Source of the DNA: Dolomedes plantarius
Lineage: Eukaryota; Arthropoda; Arachnida; Araneae; Dolomedidae
Direction of reading: 5' to 3'
NCBI GenBank assembly: GCA_907164885.2
Contig: OU015497.1
Coordinates: 68,269,214 to 68,333,213 of the forward strand
Length of the DNA: 64,000 bases
Positions 1 through 9,716 of the stretch are shown piece after piece. The notes under the pieces were generated by a model, which searched no databases, was not told the DNA's origin, and saw only the letters and a program-made list of their open reading frames with translations. Made by a program: the position numbers and the translations under genes. Numbering within the stretch: position 1 is the first letter of the stretch; every line of letters begins with the position of its first letter.

Positions 1-1056
1 TATATATATATAATTTGTATGTATGTTCGTCTATGTGTGTGTGTCTGTGTGTGTATTTGAGATTATTCTACAGAGAGTATTTTGTTCCTCTTATATATTT
101 AGAGAATAAGTCAAGGTTTTATGTATAGAAAATCCCTAAGTGAACTTACATCTTTGGAAGGGGCCACAATGACGTGAAGGCAGAAGAAAGCAATAATAGA
201 AGAACGTGTGTGGAGTGGCAACTTTTGTTTATAAGCTCGCCAACGCTCCAATTTATTTTCAACAACGGAAATGATTTAAACGTTAATTGTATGAGGCTTG
301 TGTTCATTTTTCTGTTATTTAAATATTGCCTTTATTGTATTATAGTTCATTATTTCTTATTTTTTATTGTGTGTAGTATAGACATAAAAGAATAAATGAA
401 AAAAAAACCTCTTAATTAATGACTATTATTAAATTTGATTTCTACAATTAAGATATTATGAATGAAAAATATGGTTGTCCAAAATAAAATAAGTTGAAAG
501 ATGATTAGACATAATATAAATGAGAATTAAGATTTTTGTCTGTTCAAATTTCGAAATAGATGCTTTCGCTAAAAAATACTATTATTCATCTATTTTAATG
601 AGTGTTAAAAAATTATAAATTGCTGAGTTTTTTTGTTTATAAAAGTTAAGTGATTCATATATATCTCGTTAAAAATCATGAAGCAAAAATTGTTTTATTG
701 AGAAACCCAGCTGATCAAAATGAAATCTTGACAACAGCGTGGGGAAATTGTACGATTACTGTCTATAAACAGTTGATAAAAAATTCTTCATTTTATACAA
801 AATTTAGTTTTATGTAGAAGCAATAGTTTCCAATATCCCACTGATAGTCAAATCTTTGTGCCCAGCACTAAATAATCAAAGATATACTGTATGATTTGTT
901 AAAAAAACCAACGAATCATTAAAATAGTATCGTAATATTAAATGCAAAATAGGAGGATTAACATACAACCTGCAAATAATAAGGTATAGTTATATATATT
1001 CATGATTTTTTCCTTGTTTTTAGTTTTAACCAAATTTTACCCAGACATTTTTTCAG
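1..1056. other. AT-rich non-coding DNA, probable intron
   Basis: No recognisable gene or repeat family. The first bases are the end of a TA/TG-rich microsatellite. The rest is AT-rich with frequent stops in all frames. It lies directly upstream of a small exon-like block and ends in a pyrimidine-rich tract and AG, as expected for intronic sequence. Short open frames here look like chance. Confidence 0.4.
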
Positions 1057-1129
1057 ACAGGAATACTTTAAATACTTCAGCAATGCCTAATAATCCCCTA
1101 TATGTCGAAAGGAGAAACAGGACAAAGTT
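1057..1129 (+). CDS. Candidate small internal exon, copy 1 of a duplicated pair
   Basis: A 73-nt block is preceded by a T-rich acceptor ending TTTCAG (1051-1056) and followed by a donor GTAAGT (1130). Read with two leading bases it encodes an open peptide of about 24 residues beginning RNTLNT and containing LYVERRNR. A second block at 2408 has the same reading phase and an alignable peptide (12 of 24 residues identical by my count, including LY-x-ER-x-NR-x-x-L), and the flanking intron is similar too. This suggests a duplicated, possibly mutually exclusive, exon of a host gene whose other exons lie outside the window. I do not recognise the protein. An alternative donor at 1134 would put a stop codon in this frame. 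Confidence 0.45.
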
Positions 1130-1435
1130 GTAAGTAAATAAAAAAAACAGTTTGTTGAGCAGGACATTTATGATATTTCAGTTCAATTAAAATAATGCAT
1201 TGCAATAAAACTTATTACTCAAGAAATGTACACACCTTGACTTCTAAAAAATTATCCATCAAATGCATATTCTACCGTAACTTTTGTAACTTGCCGTACG
1301 TGTTATTCCGATAAGCATAACCAAAAGAAAAATATAAGAAGACAACTTCAAAATTAATTTCTACTTCAATTTCTCTCAGTAGACATTTCATTTAGATCCT
1401 GGGTTACGAAATGGCGAATTTACTAGCCAGGAGGG
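1130..1435. other. Intron-like DNA, nothing recognised
   Basis: Unremarkable AT-rich sequence between exon-like copy 1 and the fold-back element. The first ~35 bases resemble the intron start after exon copy 2, so the duplicated segment extends past the exon. Confidence 0.4.
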
Positions 1436-1684
1436 GTAAGGTAAATGCACCTATAATGGACCATGTCCCAATAATGGGCCGCCGTTTAGAAACGTCGAGA
1501 AATTAACGGTCTATCGTTGCCTAAGGCAGTAGAAGGGGTGAGGATCACCCCTTTATCTACCCCTATCTACTAGTAGCCTCACCCGTTCTACTTCCATAGG
1601 TAACGATAGACCCTTAATTTCTCCTCGTTTCTAAAGGGCGGCCCATTATAGGGCCATGACCCATTATAGGTGCATTTACCTTAC
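1436..1684. mobile_element. Fold-back MITE, almost entirely one inverted repeat
   Basis: The left end begins GTAAGGTAAATGCACC and the right end finishes GGTGCATTTACCTTAC. The arms stay complementary for nearly the whole 249 bp, including GGGCCGCC...TTTAGAAACG and the GTCTATCGTT block, with only a short centre near 1545-1560. The transcript or single strand would form one long hairpin. No coding capacity and no clear target duplication were seen. It may be a non-autonomous DNA transposon of unknown superfamily. It sits immediately upstream of a LINE fragment. Confidence 0.8.
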
Positions 1685-2075
1685 AGCAATTACCCAAACT
1701 TCATGTAAAGCTATTTCTTTTCACTCGTTGAAATTGATGGTTTGTGACCTTTTCCGGGACAATCTAAAGGAGAGGCTTCGAGAAAGCAACCTATCTAAAA
1801 GATGTTATAACATTATCCTCAATATCCCTGATCAGCCCAGGACCAAAGTGGTGGCATTTTTCACGCTTTTGACAGGACATGACTGTCTAGCCAAACATCT
1901 TTTCCGATTAGGAATAATTGAAAGTCCCAAATGCAAGCTCTGCAATCTGGGGGAAGACATGGACTTATCTCACCATCTCAACTGTCCTGCGCTCGTTTCG
2001 TCTGGCGTGCATGGGTCCTTACGGGCTAAACATATTTATTCTTTTTCTTCTGTTGGATTTCTTATGTTTATGTAG
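1685..2075 (+). pseudogene. 5'-truncated jockey-like LINE fragment (C-terminal end of ORF2)
   Basis: The open frame reads through DLFRDNLKERLRES, then VVAFFTLLTGHDCLAKHLFR, then a zinc-knuckle-like CKLCNLGEDMDLSHHLNCP. This layout (basic stretch, LLTGHDCLAxHL, CxxC...H...C) is what I know from the extreme C-terminus of arthropod jockey-like non-LTR retrotransposon proteins after the reverse transcriptase and RNase H domains. Only about 120 residues remain. The apparent ATG at 1656 lies in the adjacent fold-back element and is not a real start. The frame then runs into unrelated sequence. It is a dead fragment, consistent with 5' truncation. Confidence 0.7.
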
Positions 2076-2407
2076 TCCACCATTGAGAATTAAAAAAAAT
2101 CATTTAGAATTTAGAAATCCCAAAAACAAGAGAGAAACATAAAAGAAAAAACGCAAATATCATATTACTATCATCAGTATTACTTTCAAAATTATGCATG
2201 CTCAATAGACTTCCAGTAATCATTTCATGTTCTAAAGATTAGCCTCAATAAAAATTAAAGAGGTGTTTACAGTGTTTGACACTTGCAGCTATTTACAACA
2301 ACAGTCTTTGAGGCTGAGATGAATAGTCAAGTTGGAAATTAAATAGATTTATGAATTAATTCCTTGTTTTTTGCTTCAACAATTTTTGCTCAAACTTTTC
2401 TTTTCAG
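2076..2407. other. Intron-like DNA, nothing recognised
   Basis: AT-rich sequence. The last ~50 bases (T-rich, ending TTTTCAG) align with the acceptor region upstream of exon-like copy 1. Confidence 0.4.
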
Positions 2408-2484
2408 GCAGAAATGTTGAGAAATCTTCAGCTAGGTCTAATACACAACTATATATCGAAAGGAAAAACAGAAGACAGTTGTCG
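2408..2484 (+). CDS. Candidate small internal exon, copy 2 of a duplicated pair
   Basis: This block is homologous to 1057-1129. The acceptor TTTTCAG ends at 2407 and a donor GTAAAT starts at 2485; an alternative GTCGGT at 2481 would give exactly the 73-nt length of copy 1. With two leading bases the peptide begins RNVEKSSARS and contains LYIERKNRRQL, aligning without gaps to copy 1. Splice signals, phase and conservative substitutions (V/I, R/K) have survived while the intron has diverged, which argues for selection on a coding exon. Gene identity is unknown. Confidence 0.45.
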
Positions 2485-3569
2485 GTAAATTAAAGAATTA
2501 GTTTGCTGTGTAAGACAGTTTTCGAGTACGAGCTGAATATTCATCCTCTACACCTGGAAAGTGAGATAATCTGTAACCGCTGCTTAGAGGAACACGAACA
2601 AAATCTTGCTGGAGAAGAATTAGTTTTGTACTATATGACTACTTTGATTTTATGCTTAAGCTGTTTTTTTTTTGCTAGATAAAATATAGACAGCATTTTT
2701 TATTCCGAAAATCAGTTATTTTATGCAATATTGTAAATCGCATAATTTGCATTATATTTGCTTTGTATATAACCCGTCCATTTTCCCCATCGTTTGACGA
2801 CTCTTTCATTTTCCTAAACACGATTACGCGTTCGAATTGCGTATTGCATATTGCATACTGTATACTGATGTTTCTGTTATTACTTGTCGATGTATTGTTA
2901 ATGTTAATAAACGTTATTGGTTTCTATACAACCTTCTGAGTCTATTCATGTGTCAACAGTTCCGGGAGCTTAGAAAAGACTTACCAGTGGACGTAGAGAC
3001 ATGGTCGAAAAGTAGATTCTTCGGGGATTTTTACTGTAGGCGTTTCGTAAAAAAAGTAGTTAGTATCCTTATGGATGTCCATATTCCTTATTTTCACACT
3101 GACTAGGTTGTGTCAGTGTTTATTTTGTTCTCAACTTTCGTTTCATTTTGTACTTTGTAACAAATATTTATATGCAAGTAATGTATTAGTGATGTCTGTG
3201 AAAGTAAACTTAAAATTTAAATTGCATTTGAGTGTATAGCGTGTAAATAATGAAAGTCAATAATCAAAGTAATTAATGTTAACAATCAAAGTAATAGTGT
3301 TAGTTTGTGTTACACAATATAGAATTGTAAAATTTTTAAGTATTGAGAAATGTGTTAATACAAAAAGTAAGTATGTTAATTTTAAAATGGTGGTGTTCAA
3401 ATATTGACAGAGCAATTGTTAATTGAAATGCAATGCAATGTGTTAAATTATTGTGAAATGTAATAACAGAGTAAATTGTTAATTATAAACTAAGAGTAAT
3501 TGTAATTGCAAAGCAATCAATGCGTTAGAGTTACTAAGAAATGTGATATTCGTGTAGTAAGGTGATAAT
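2485..3569. other. AT-rich DNA hosting the Tc1 insertion; no gene recognised
   Basis: It contains a short open frame at 2837-3106 (FRELRKDLPVDVETWSKS) with no family I know, an AATAAA at about 2910, and GTAAT/GTTAA-rich low-complexity sequence from 3170 onward that resumes after the Tc1 element at 4793. It could be UTR or repeat sequence. Confidence 0.3.
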
Positions 3570-3571
3570 TA

Positions 3572-3600
3572 CACTCAAGAGCCAAAACATTATGACCACC
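3572..3600 (+). repeat. Left terminal inverted repeat of the Tc1 element
   Basis: 29 bp, CACTCAAGAG...GACCACC, the exact reverse complement of 4762-4790. Confidence 0.95.
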
Positions 3601-3766
3601 CCTACATTTTGCAATGAATTCGCCTGGATGACGTGGAAGGCACGTGATCAGATGGAAGTGGTATTTAACTGCTGCTGGAGAGTCTGAAGAATCATTCTTT
3701 CACTTACTTCTGTGTGTGATGTGAAAGGCTGCGGAACTAAGCGACTTTGATAGAGGGCAGATTGTA

Positions 3767-4759
3767 ATGGCTCGAAGGCTCGGAACAAGTATTTCCGAAA
3801 CTGCACGACTCGTGGGTTGTTCGCGACCTACAGTTGTTAGTACTTATGCAAAGTGGATGAATGACGGTGAAACCAGCAGTAGACGACATGGTGTTGGACG
3901 TCCACACGCTATCAAAGAAAAAGGTCGTCGGAGACTGTCTCGCATGGTGAAGCAAAACCGGAGCCAGACAGTGGCTCAGCTGACAGCCCAGTACAATACA
4001 GGGCCAAGTAGAATAGTATCGCAGCACACTGTTCAGTGGACACTGTTGGATATGGGGCTACGCAGCAAACGTCCCACTCGTGTGCCTTTGCTGACCAAGC
4101 GTCATCGCCAACTGCGCCTGCGCTGGGCCCGGGAACATCGCGACTTGTCCATGGATCAGTGGGAGAGAGTTGCCTGGTCAGATGAATCACGGTTTGTCAT
4201 TCATCACGCCGGTGGCCGTGCCAGGGTACGCCGTCATCAAGGCGAACTGTTGCTCCCTCAATGTACAGGAGGTCATACACAGACCGGTGGTGGCGGTATT
4301 ATGCTTTGGGGGACGTTCTCTTGGGCGTCTCTGGGACCCGTGGTTGTGGTAGAGCAGACCATGAATGCTACAGGGTATCTGAACATCATTGCGGACCAGT
4401 TGCACCCTTACATGGCCTCTGTTTTTTCAGCTGGAAATGAAATGTTCCAACAGGACAACGCCCCGTGTCACAAGGCTAAAATTGTGTTGGAGTGGTTCCA
4501 GGAACATGATGTTGAATTCCAGTTAATGTCCTGGCCGCCTAACTCACCGGATCTGAATCTGATAGAACACATTTGGTATGTCATGGGACGGCAGCTCAGA
4601 GTTCAAAGACCACCAATTCGCAATATCTCGGATTTACGCGACCGCTGCTTAAACATCTGGTACAATCTGTCTCCGGCCATCTACCAAGGACTTGTGGCAT
4701 CCATGCCAAGGCGGGTTGAAGCTGTGTTGAGCGCCAAAGGTGGGCCAACTCGTTATTGA
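3767..4759 (+). CDS. Tc1/mariner transposase (DD36E), start region damaged
   Basis: DDE transposase for cut-and-paste transposition into TA sites. 330 residues from the ATG at 3767. An N-terminal helix-turn-helix (ISETARLVGCSRPTV, residues ~8-22) is followed by a second DNA-binding region with GRP (~46). Catalytic residues visible: D139 (WSDESRF), D230 (QQDNAPCH) and E267 (LNLIEHIW), i.e. 36 residues between D2 and E. An upstream in-frame ATG at 3719 is followed at once by TGA (3722-3724), and the 14 codons after it (AELSDFDRGQIV...) are open. Related proteins as I remember them start at that upstream ATG, so this copy probably lost its normal start by a CGA-to-TGA change. Translation from 3767 would lack part of the first DNA-binding helix. 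The downstream frame is unbroken. Confidence 0.93.
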   Translation: MARRLGTSISETARLVGCSRPTVVSTYAKWMNDGETSSRRHGVGRPHAIKEKGRRRLSRMVKQNRSQTVAQLTAQYNTGPSRIVSQHTVQWTLLDMGLRSKRPTRVPLLTKRHRQLRLRWAREHRDLSMDQWERVAWSDESRFVIHHAGGRARVRRHQGELLLPQCTGGHTQTGGGGIMLWGTFSWASLGPVVVVEQTMNATGYLNIIADQLHPYMASVFSAGNEMFQQDNAPCHKAKIVLEWFQEHDVEFQLMSWPPNSPDLNLIEHIWYVMGRQLRVQRPPIRNISDLRDRCLNIWYNLSPAIYQGLVASMPRRVEAVLSAKGGPTRY

Positions 4760-4761
4760 CA

Positions 4762-4790
4762 GGTGGTCATAATGTTTTGGCTCTTGAGTG
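4762..4790 (-). repeat. Right terminal inverted repeat of the Tc1 element
   Basis: 29 bp, GGTGGTCATAATG...TTGAGTG, perfectly complementary to the left end and followed by TA. Confidence 0.95.
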
Positions 4791-4792
4791 TA

Positions 4793-5674
4793 TAAAATAA
4801 GCTGTTAATGAGTTAATAGTAAAGAAATATATCAACAGTAAAGAAATGTAAGGTGCTAATTTTTAGTGTAAGTAAAAAGAAAATAATTCTATTTAAAGTT
4901 ATTACACTCACCAAATATAATGTATATGGTGTATTATATATTATACCTAAAGGCAGTGTTCATTATGTATTATTATGTATTAGATGTTTTTGTATTGTTA
5001 TGTTTTGATTATTATACATTGTTTAGTTTATACCGATTTTGTTTAATGGTGCGGTTTAATTTGGCCCACCTAAATGTAGCTAATTTTTTTTTTTGTTGTA
5101 CGGTTTGCTACGCGAGCACTCCTTGTGTTAAAATTTGATGAATAAGAAATGTATAATCGAACTTAAATAAGATATAATAAGGTAAAATTTATGAGTCCAG
5201 ATGGAACACGGTAAAATAGAAATTAGGTTTGAAGCTTTCGATTGTATTGACGATTTAAAAAATTTAAGAATTTTTTATGTTTTAGCACCTAATTAATAAA
5301 TTAATTAACAAATTAAAGAATTATAATTGTTGCCACTGAAATAGATTTAAAAAAAAAGATTTGATATTAAGAATTAAAATTTTTAAGATAGAGGTCGTCG
5401 CTTTTTGAGCGGAGGATGCTTTTATATAAACGCCATTTAAGCTCATTCTGTGGTCGGCAGAACATCTCGAATACAACCTTCTGATTGCTAAGTCTTGTTG
5501 GGGAAGGTATCTTCTTTCCTTTACATCCCAGTTCACGTATTTACGTTAAAACATATTTGACTGACATTTTTATAGTAACATCTTTAATTTATATATAAAT
5601 AAACTTGTCGTCATTTCATTTCAGTCTCTATTTGACTCTTACCACAGGAATCTTAGATTAAATGCTGGTGATAT
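4793..5674. other. AT-rich DNA; TATA-like motif, no gene recognised
   Basis: It resumes the low-complexity sequence interrupted by Tc1. On the minus strand near 5425 there is TATATAAAAG within a less AT-rich block (5390-5540). A short minus open frame there (DVKERRYLPQQDLAIRRLYS) has no family I recognise. The block might be an LTR or promoter remnant, but no second copy or boundary is visible. Confidence 0.3.
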
Positions 5675-5713
5675 TAATTCTGTGCTCAGATGGCAAAAGT
5701 TATAAGAAAATTT
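5675..5713 (+). repeat. Inverted duplicate, arm 1 (encodes NSVLRWQ)
   Basis: About 39 bp matching the reverse complement of 5891-5930 with a few substitutions. In the shared frame both arms encode NSVLRWQ, preceded by LR eight or nine residues earlier, so the similarity is at the protein level too. Confidence 0.6.
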
Positions 5714-5751
5714 TCTTAAAAAAATTGAGTTTTCACATTCCGGATTCTCGT

Positions 5752-6048
5752 TCACCGATATTTTCTATTTACTGTAACTACTGTAAATAATAGCCAGATT
5801 ATTTTTCTCCAACAATGGTACCACGTTTGCTCAGGTAAAACAAATTCCTGATTTTTCATGACATCTTGAATCTTTGAATTGCTGTCACGTAAATTTCTTT
5901 TAACATTTTGCCATCTGAGTACAGAATTTTTGAGATAAAACTTTATTCTACGCAAAGCACATCTTTTTGATGAATATAATTTCTCTTTAGCACCGGGTAT
6001 GTTTCTATCATATACTGTTTTTAACATTCCTGATACTTTATTATACAT
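5752..6048 (-). CDS. Unknown short open frame containing arm 2 of the inverted duplicate
   Basis: 98 residues, basic and helix-prone (ALRRIKFYLKNSVLRWQNV, then RNLRDSNSKIQDVMKNQ). I do not recognise the family. It could be an exon or a fragment of a DNA-binding or transposase protein. The only support is that NSVLRWQ and its surroundings recur in opposite orientation at 5675-5713, implying a formerly coding sequence that was duplicated and inverted. It may be entirely non-coding now. Confidence 0.2.
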   Translation of the reverse strand: MYNKVSGMLKTVYDRNIPGAKEKLYSSKRCALRRIKFYLKNSVLRWQNVKRNLRDSNSKIQDVMKNQEFVLPEQTWYHCWRKIIWLLFTVVTVNRKYR

Positions 6049-7704
6049 TTTCTGTTACAGCTTTCAATCAATGTCTGTCTCAAAATACCGATACAAGCAT
6101 TATCCTTGTCTAGAGCCGATGTTGCTAACATTGTCTATCAATAAATACCTACTTTCACATAAAACTGTTCAACATTTTTTTTTGCTGTAATATTTTATGT
6201 TTTACTTTTTTGTTGGTAATAACCTACGTTGGACAATATATGTTTTCAAAGAGATGAAATTTCATAAAAAGGATTTTATATAAAACGTTTCTTTTATATA
6301 AATTTCATTATCTTACTTTACTGATTTATGTGTTTTTCAGATATTTCTAAAAGGGTTATATGTTAGTAAATATGTATCATTAATTTTATATCTATGTCAT
6401 TACTAGTACAGATGCAAAAATATTTTTAATATCTTCCTTCATGTGATAGGTTTTTTAATTTTCCACTTGCACAGACCGTAGCATGAAGAACGATTTTCAA
6501 AGGACCTTATGTTAAACTGAATTTGCACTACGCTTAAAATAAAAAAATAAACAAAATCTGCTGCTGTGCCCCTTACAGTAGAACAAGCTTGTCGGAGAAT
6601 TAGCTTCTAGGAATAAAACCACTTGGTAGTTGTAAGGAAACGGGTTTTAAATGATCTCCAATTCAAATAATGTAACAACTAACAATATAACAATCTAACA
6701 ATATAGCAATCTGATGCGCAAATAACATGGAATATCCATATGAGAATAATTTCGCTAGGGAAAATACGAAGACCAAGGAAGGCTACAGCTGAATAAATTA
6801 TTGGAACTATCAATATCTGGCTATTGCATAGCCATATTAATAAAATTACATAGTTAATCCGTATACTTGTAAACGCATAGTATACTTTACTATTTTTAAA
6901 TCGATATACAAATAAGTGCGTGTATGTGTATATGTATGTATGTAGTATCATATGCCTTGAGGTTCTAAACTTAATGCTATTATTTTTTTGAGGAATAAAT
7001 AATATTTATTTCGATATTTTACTTATAGAACAGACGATCCGCCTCACTGTCTAAACCTTAAATGCCCCTTATATCTGCTTGAAAAATCTACAGTAAAGGA
7101 ATTTCAAACGCAAAGTCATAAAACAGAATCGTGCTTCGTGTATCAAGTGCACTTAAACTGACTAAAAGACACATGATAGCGAGGTGTGTTTGACTTTTTT
7201 TTATTATTTGTTAATATTTTAGATTTTTGGACAGTTTTCGACTATTTTGCACTCTTTTTAGGTCTCGCTAAGTTTCTTAGTGAAATATTTAAAATGTAAG
7301 AGTTACGCAAGACAATCTCTGTGATTTGGAAACATGTCGTGCTTTTTTTCTAACTTAGCTGTGTATGAAAATAAATTACATGGAAAATATTACTTCCTGT
7401 TACATAAAAATATACAAAAAAATATGATTAAAAGTCATTTTTCACATGGGAACAGACTTTAAGGACATCTGAAAACTGTTTAGGCAAATAAATGTCAAAA
7501 AAAGTAAACGTATCTGCTTTGAAATCACACACATCTGCTGGTCTGCATAACTTCTTTACTCGAAGTCTGTTATAAGGTTTGATGAATATTATCAAAGTAA
7601 CTACACTAGAGAAAAAGCATAAACTTTAATTCCCTTTAAATAAAATATAATTCATATGTCAATAGTTATCTCAGATAAGAAAGCCTTACACACACACACG
7701 CGCG
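6049..7704. other. AT-rich DNA, nothing recognised
   Basis: No family, repeat or convincing gene. Short GTAT/TATG simple repeats lie at about 6905-6950 and a CA/CG dinucleotide run at 7690-7704. Confidence 0.4.
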
Positions 7705-8517
7705 ATCTATCAGCAGAAGTTCCACCAAAATTGACAGAGGGGATAAGGACGACATGGGAAAGAGTTTCCATTTAAAAAAAAGTTCCAAAAGTTGCCTATA
7801 GGGGAAGATATGGCGCTGTTATTGTCGAGAGTTTGCATAAAATACAAGTAAAACATCAAAATACACATTCACGACTATGCAGTCGACAGCATCGTCAGTA
7901 TTTCGGGCTATATAGATAAGGGATGAATGCCGAAAAAGTTGTAAGCAGAAAAATGATTAATAAAGACATTTCCCGTAACACCACTTTAAGTGGAAAATTC
8001 ATTTCTCCCTCCTTCAATGTGACCACAGTCCTGGTGGACGACACTTTGTATCCTGAACAGTACGTTCTCAACGGCCAAACGAAAAATGTCACCAGGAATG
8101 TTCATTAAAGTCCGGGATATGTTGTCCTTTAAAGCCGCCATGTTTGAGACTCCACCAAGATACACCTTAGACTTTAAATAACCCCACAGAAAGATGTCAC
8201 ACGGATTACGTCCGGGAAGCGAGGTGGCCATGCTAGTGGAAAAAAACGACTGCTGGCCCTTTCTTTTGTAAAGAGAAGGCGTAACAAATTTCGCACCTAT
8301 CTTTATATCCGAAAATTCTGGCGCTGTCGTCGACTACGTAGTCATGAAATTTTATATTTATGTTTTACTTGCCTTTTATGCAAATTCTGGTGAGCACCGA
8401 AAACAACAGAGCAATTTCTTCCCCTATCGGTGACTTTTGGAACTTTTTTTCACGTAAACTCTTTTCCATGTCGTCCTTAGTCCCTCGTCAATTTTGGTGG
8501 AATTCCGGCTGATAGAT
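7705..8517 (-). mobile_element. Mariner-like element with long (~215 bp) inverted repeats, deleted inside
   Basis: The left end ATCTATCAGC at 7705 pairs with GCTGATAGAT ending at 8517. Complementarity continues inward through TTCCACCAAAATTGAC, GGACGACATGG, GTTCCAAAAGT, AGTAAAACAT and the TAGTCGAC region, giving arms of about 215 bp (7705-7920 and 8300-8517) at roughly 75-85% identity. The interior is only about 380 bp and holds the 3' end of a minus-strand transposase. It is therefore an internally deleted copy of a long-TIR Tc1/mariner-superfamily transposon. Confidence 0.8.
7986..8231 (-). pseudogene. C-terminal fragment of a Tc1/mariner-superfamily transposase
   Basis: The minus frame reads NPCDIFLWGYLKSKVYLGG, then ALKDNISRTLMNIPGDIFR, AVENVLFRIQSVV and GHIE. 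The catalytic-site tail (PCDxxLWGYLK) followed by a helical C-terminus and an HIE ending is the layout I know from insect and spider mariner-like transposases with WPPRSPDLxPCDFFLWGYLK. The N-terminal two-thirds and the first two catalytic aspartates are absent, so it cannot be active. It lies between the long inverted repeats of its element. Confidence 0.75.
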
Positions 8518-9191
8518 TGTGCTAGAGATGACTCTGAGTAGTTTCAGTTTAAAATAAAATCATCCGGTACATATATACAGGGCTCTATTTGAGGCGAAAC
8601 ACGACGAAACGCGCTCCGGTACCTCTCTTCAGAAAAAAAGAGTGTTCCCAGAATGTCTCACCCCGTTGAATCAGTCAATATATTTGATAGCCATATCGTA
8701 GAGTGAATGTGAATGAGATTTGTCATAGATAAACCTCATTATCCCGCCAATGAGATAATCACTGAATATTGCACCATCAGTTTCTGGCATATTGTTTGTA
8801 AAGATCAATGGACCTCCTCTTCGGTTCTTTAACCCACCTAAGCTTGTTGACGCTTGGCTTATACCTGGACACCATTCAGCATTAGCCGCCAAAAGTAAGG
8901 AGATGTCAAGAGACAAGAAGTATGAGGAAAACATGTTGAAGTTTTGGGCAATCTTTTAGGAGGGGCATACAACTTAAACAATCATGAAACTGCTATTTTA
9001 CTGATTTTGTTACTTTACTACATCACATCTTTTTTACTTGTTTTTCAAAATAAAATTTGGAATTAAATAAAAGGTTCAAGTTTTTGTGTAACCAAAGATT
9101 TCCTTTTTTTTCAGGCCAAAAATTTTTTAATAACCCACCCCCACCCCCCGGAAGGTTACATTTCCGGTACTTTATTTCTAGAAATCGAGCA

Positions 9192-9194
<3 letters not shown>
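8518..9194. other. No recognised feature
   Basis: Mixed-composition DNA with a moderately open minus frame at 8671-8934 that matches nothing I know, and a C-rich patch at 9135-9160. Confidence 0.35.

Positions 9195-9256
<62 letters not shown>
9195..9256. repeat. Compound (TA)n(TG)n microsatellite
   Basis: About 16 TA units followed by about 14 TG units. Open frames reading YIYI/VCVC across it are simple-repeat artefacts. Confidence 0.95.
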
Positions 9257-9258
<2 letters not shown>

Positions 9259-9601
9259 TTTAATTACTTATTCAACGTTACATTTAAATTCCAGATATCA
9301 CTACACTTTCCATTAGTTTCATCTAGCTTTTTGTGTGACTATATAATTAATCTCTCTTTTAATCATCCCAAGTTGAAACACTACACTGTAGGATTTGTTT
9401 CTATGCGGGAACTTTGAAATGAGCTCTGATTACAAGCCCTTAATTTCCCTATTCAAACTGCATGTCAAATAGCAGATCAAAACAGATCACATCCCATTTT
9501 GATATCAGAGACCCCCAAATTAGAGGAAAATGAAGGTTTAAAGAAAATTATTCTGGCAGTTCTAAATATTAGGATTCTTAATTTCTTTCACTCTGAGTAT
9601 A
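9257..9601. other. No recognised feature
   Basis: AT-rich sequence between a microsatellite and the first copy of a 115-bp direct repeat. Confidence 0.35.
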
Positions 9602-9716
9602 CGGACAATTTACAGACAAAAACACTAATCTAGGATTTTAAACGCAGCATAAGAGACAGCTTGTATTAAATTGTATAAAAATTGAATTGTATTATTGCTT
9701 GTATTAATAGCATTTA
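9602..9716 (+). repeat. Direct repeat copy 1 (~115 bp)
   Basis: Matches 10221-10333 at about 90%, including CAGACAAAAACACTAAT and AACGCAGCATAAGAGACAGC. It probably belongs to a dispersed repeat family. No coding content. Confidence 0.8.

Larger units (their letters stand above)
3572..4790 (+). mobile_element. Tc1/mariner DD36E transposon, structurally complete
   Basis: A 1,219-bp element with perfectly matching 29-bp terminal inverted repeats starting CACTCAAGAGCC, flanked on both sides by the TA target dinucleotide (3570-3571 and 4791-4792). One transposase gene fills most of the interior. TIRs, TSD and size fit the Tc1/mariner superfamily. The spacing of the last two catalytic residues (36) points to the DD36E group, reported as Incomer-type elements. 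Intact ends mean it could be moved in trans even if its own protein is impaired. Confidence 0.95.

Noticed and set aside
3737..4405. Several open frames antisense to, or out of frame with, the Tc1 transposase
   Set aside because: Shadow frames of a well-supported transposase.
6679..6951. 90-residue minus-strand frame with hydrophobic stretches
   Set aside because: AT-rich, simple-repeat start (IYTYTH), no signal or family motif convincing enough.
9057..9417. Two short open frames ending in YIYI/VCVC
   Set aside because: They run through the (TA)n(TG)n repeat and have no family motif.
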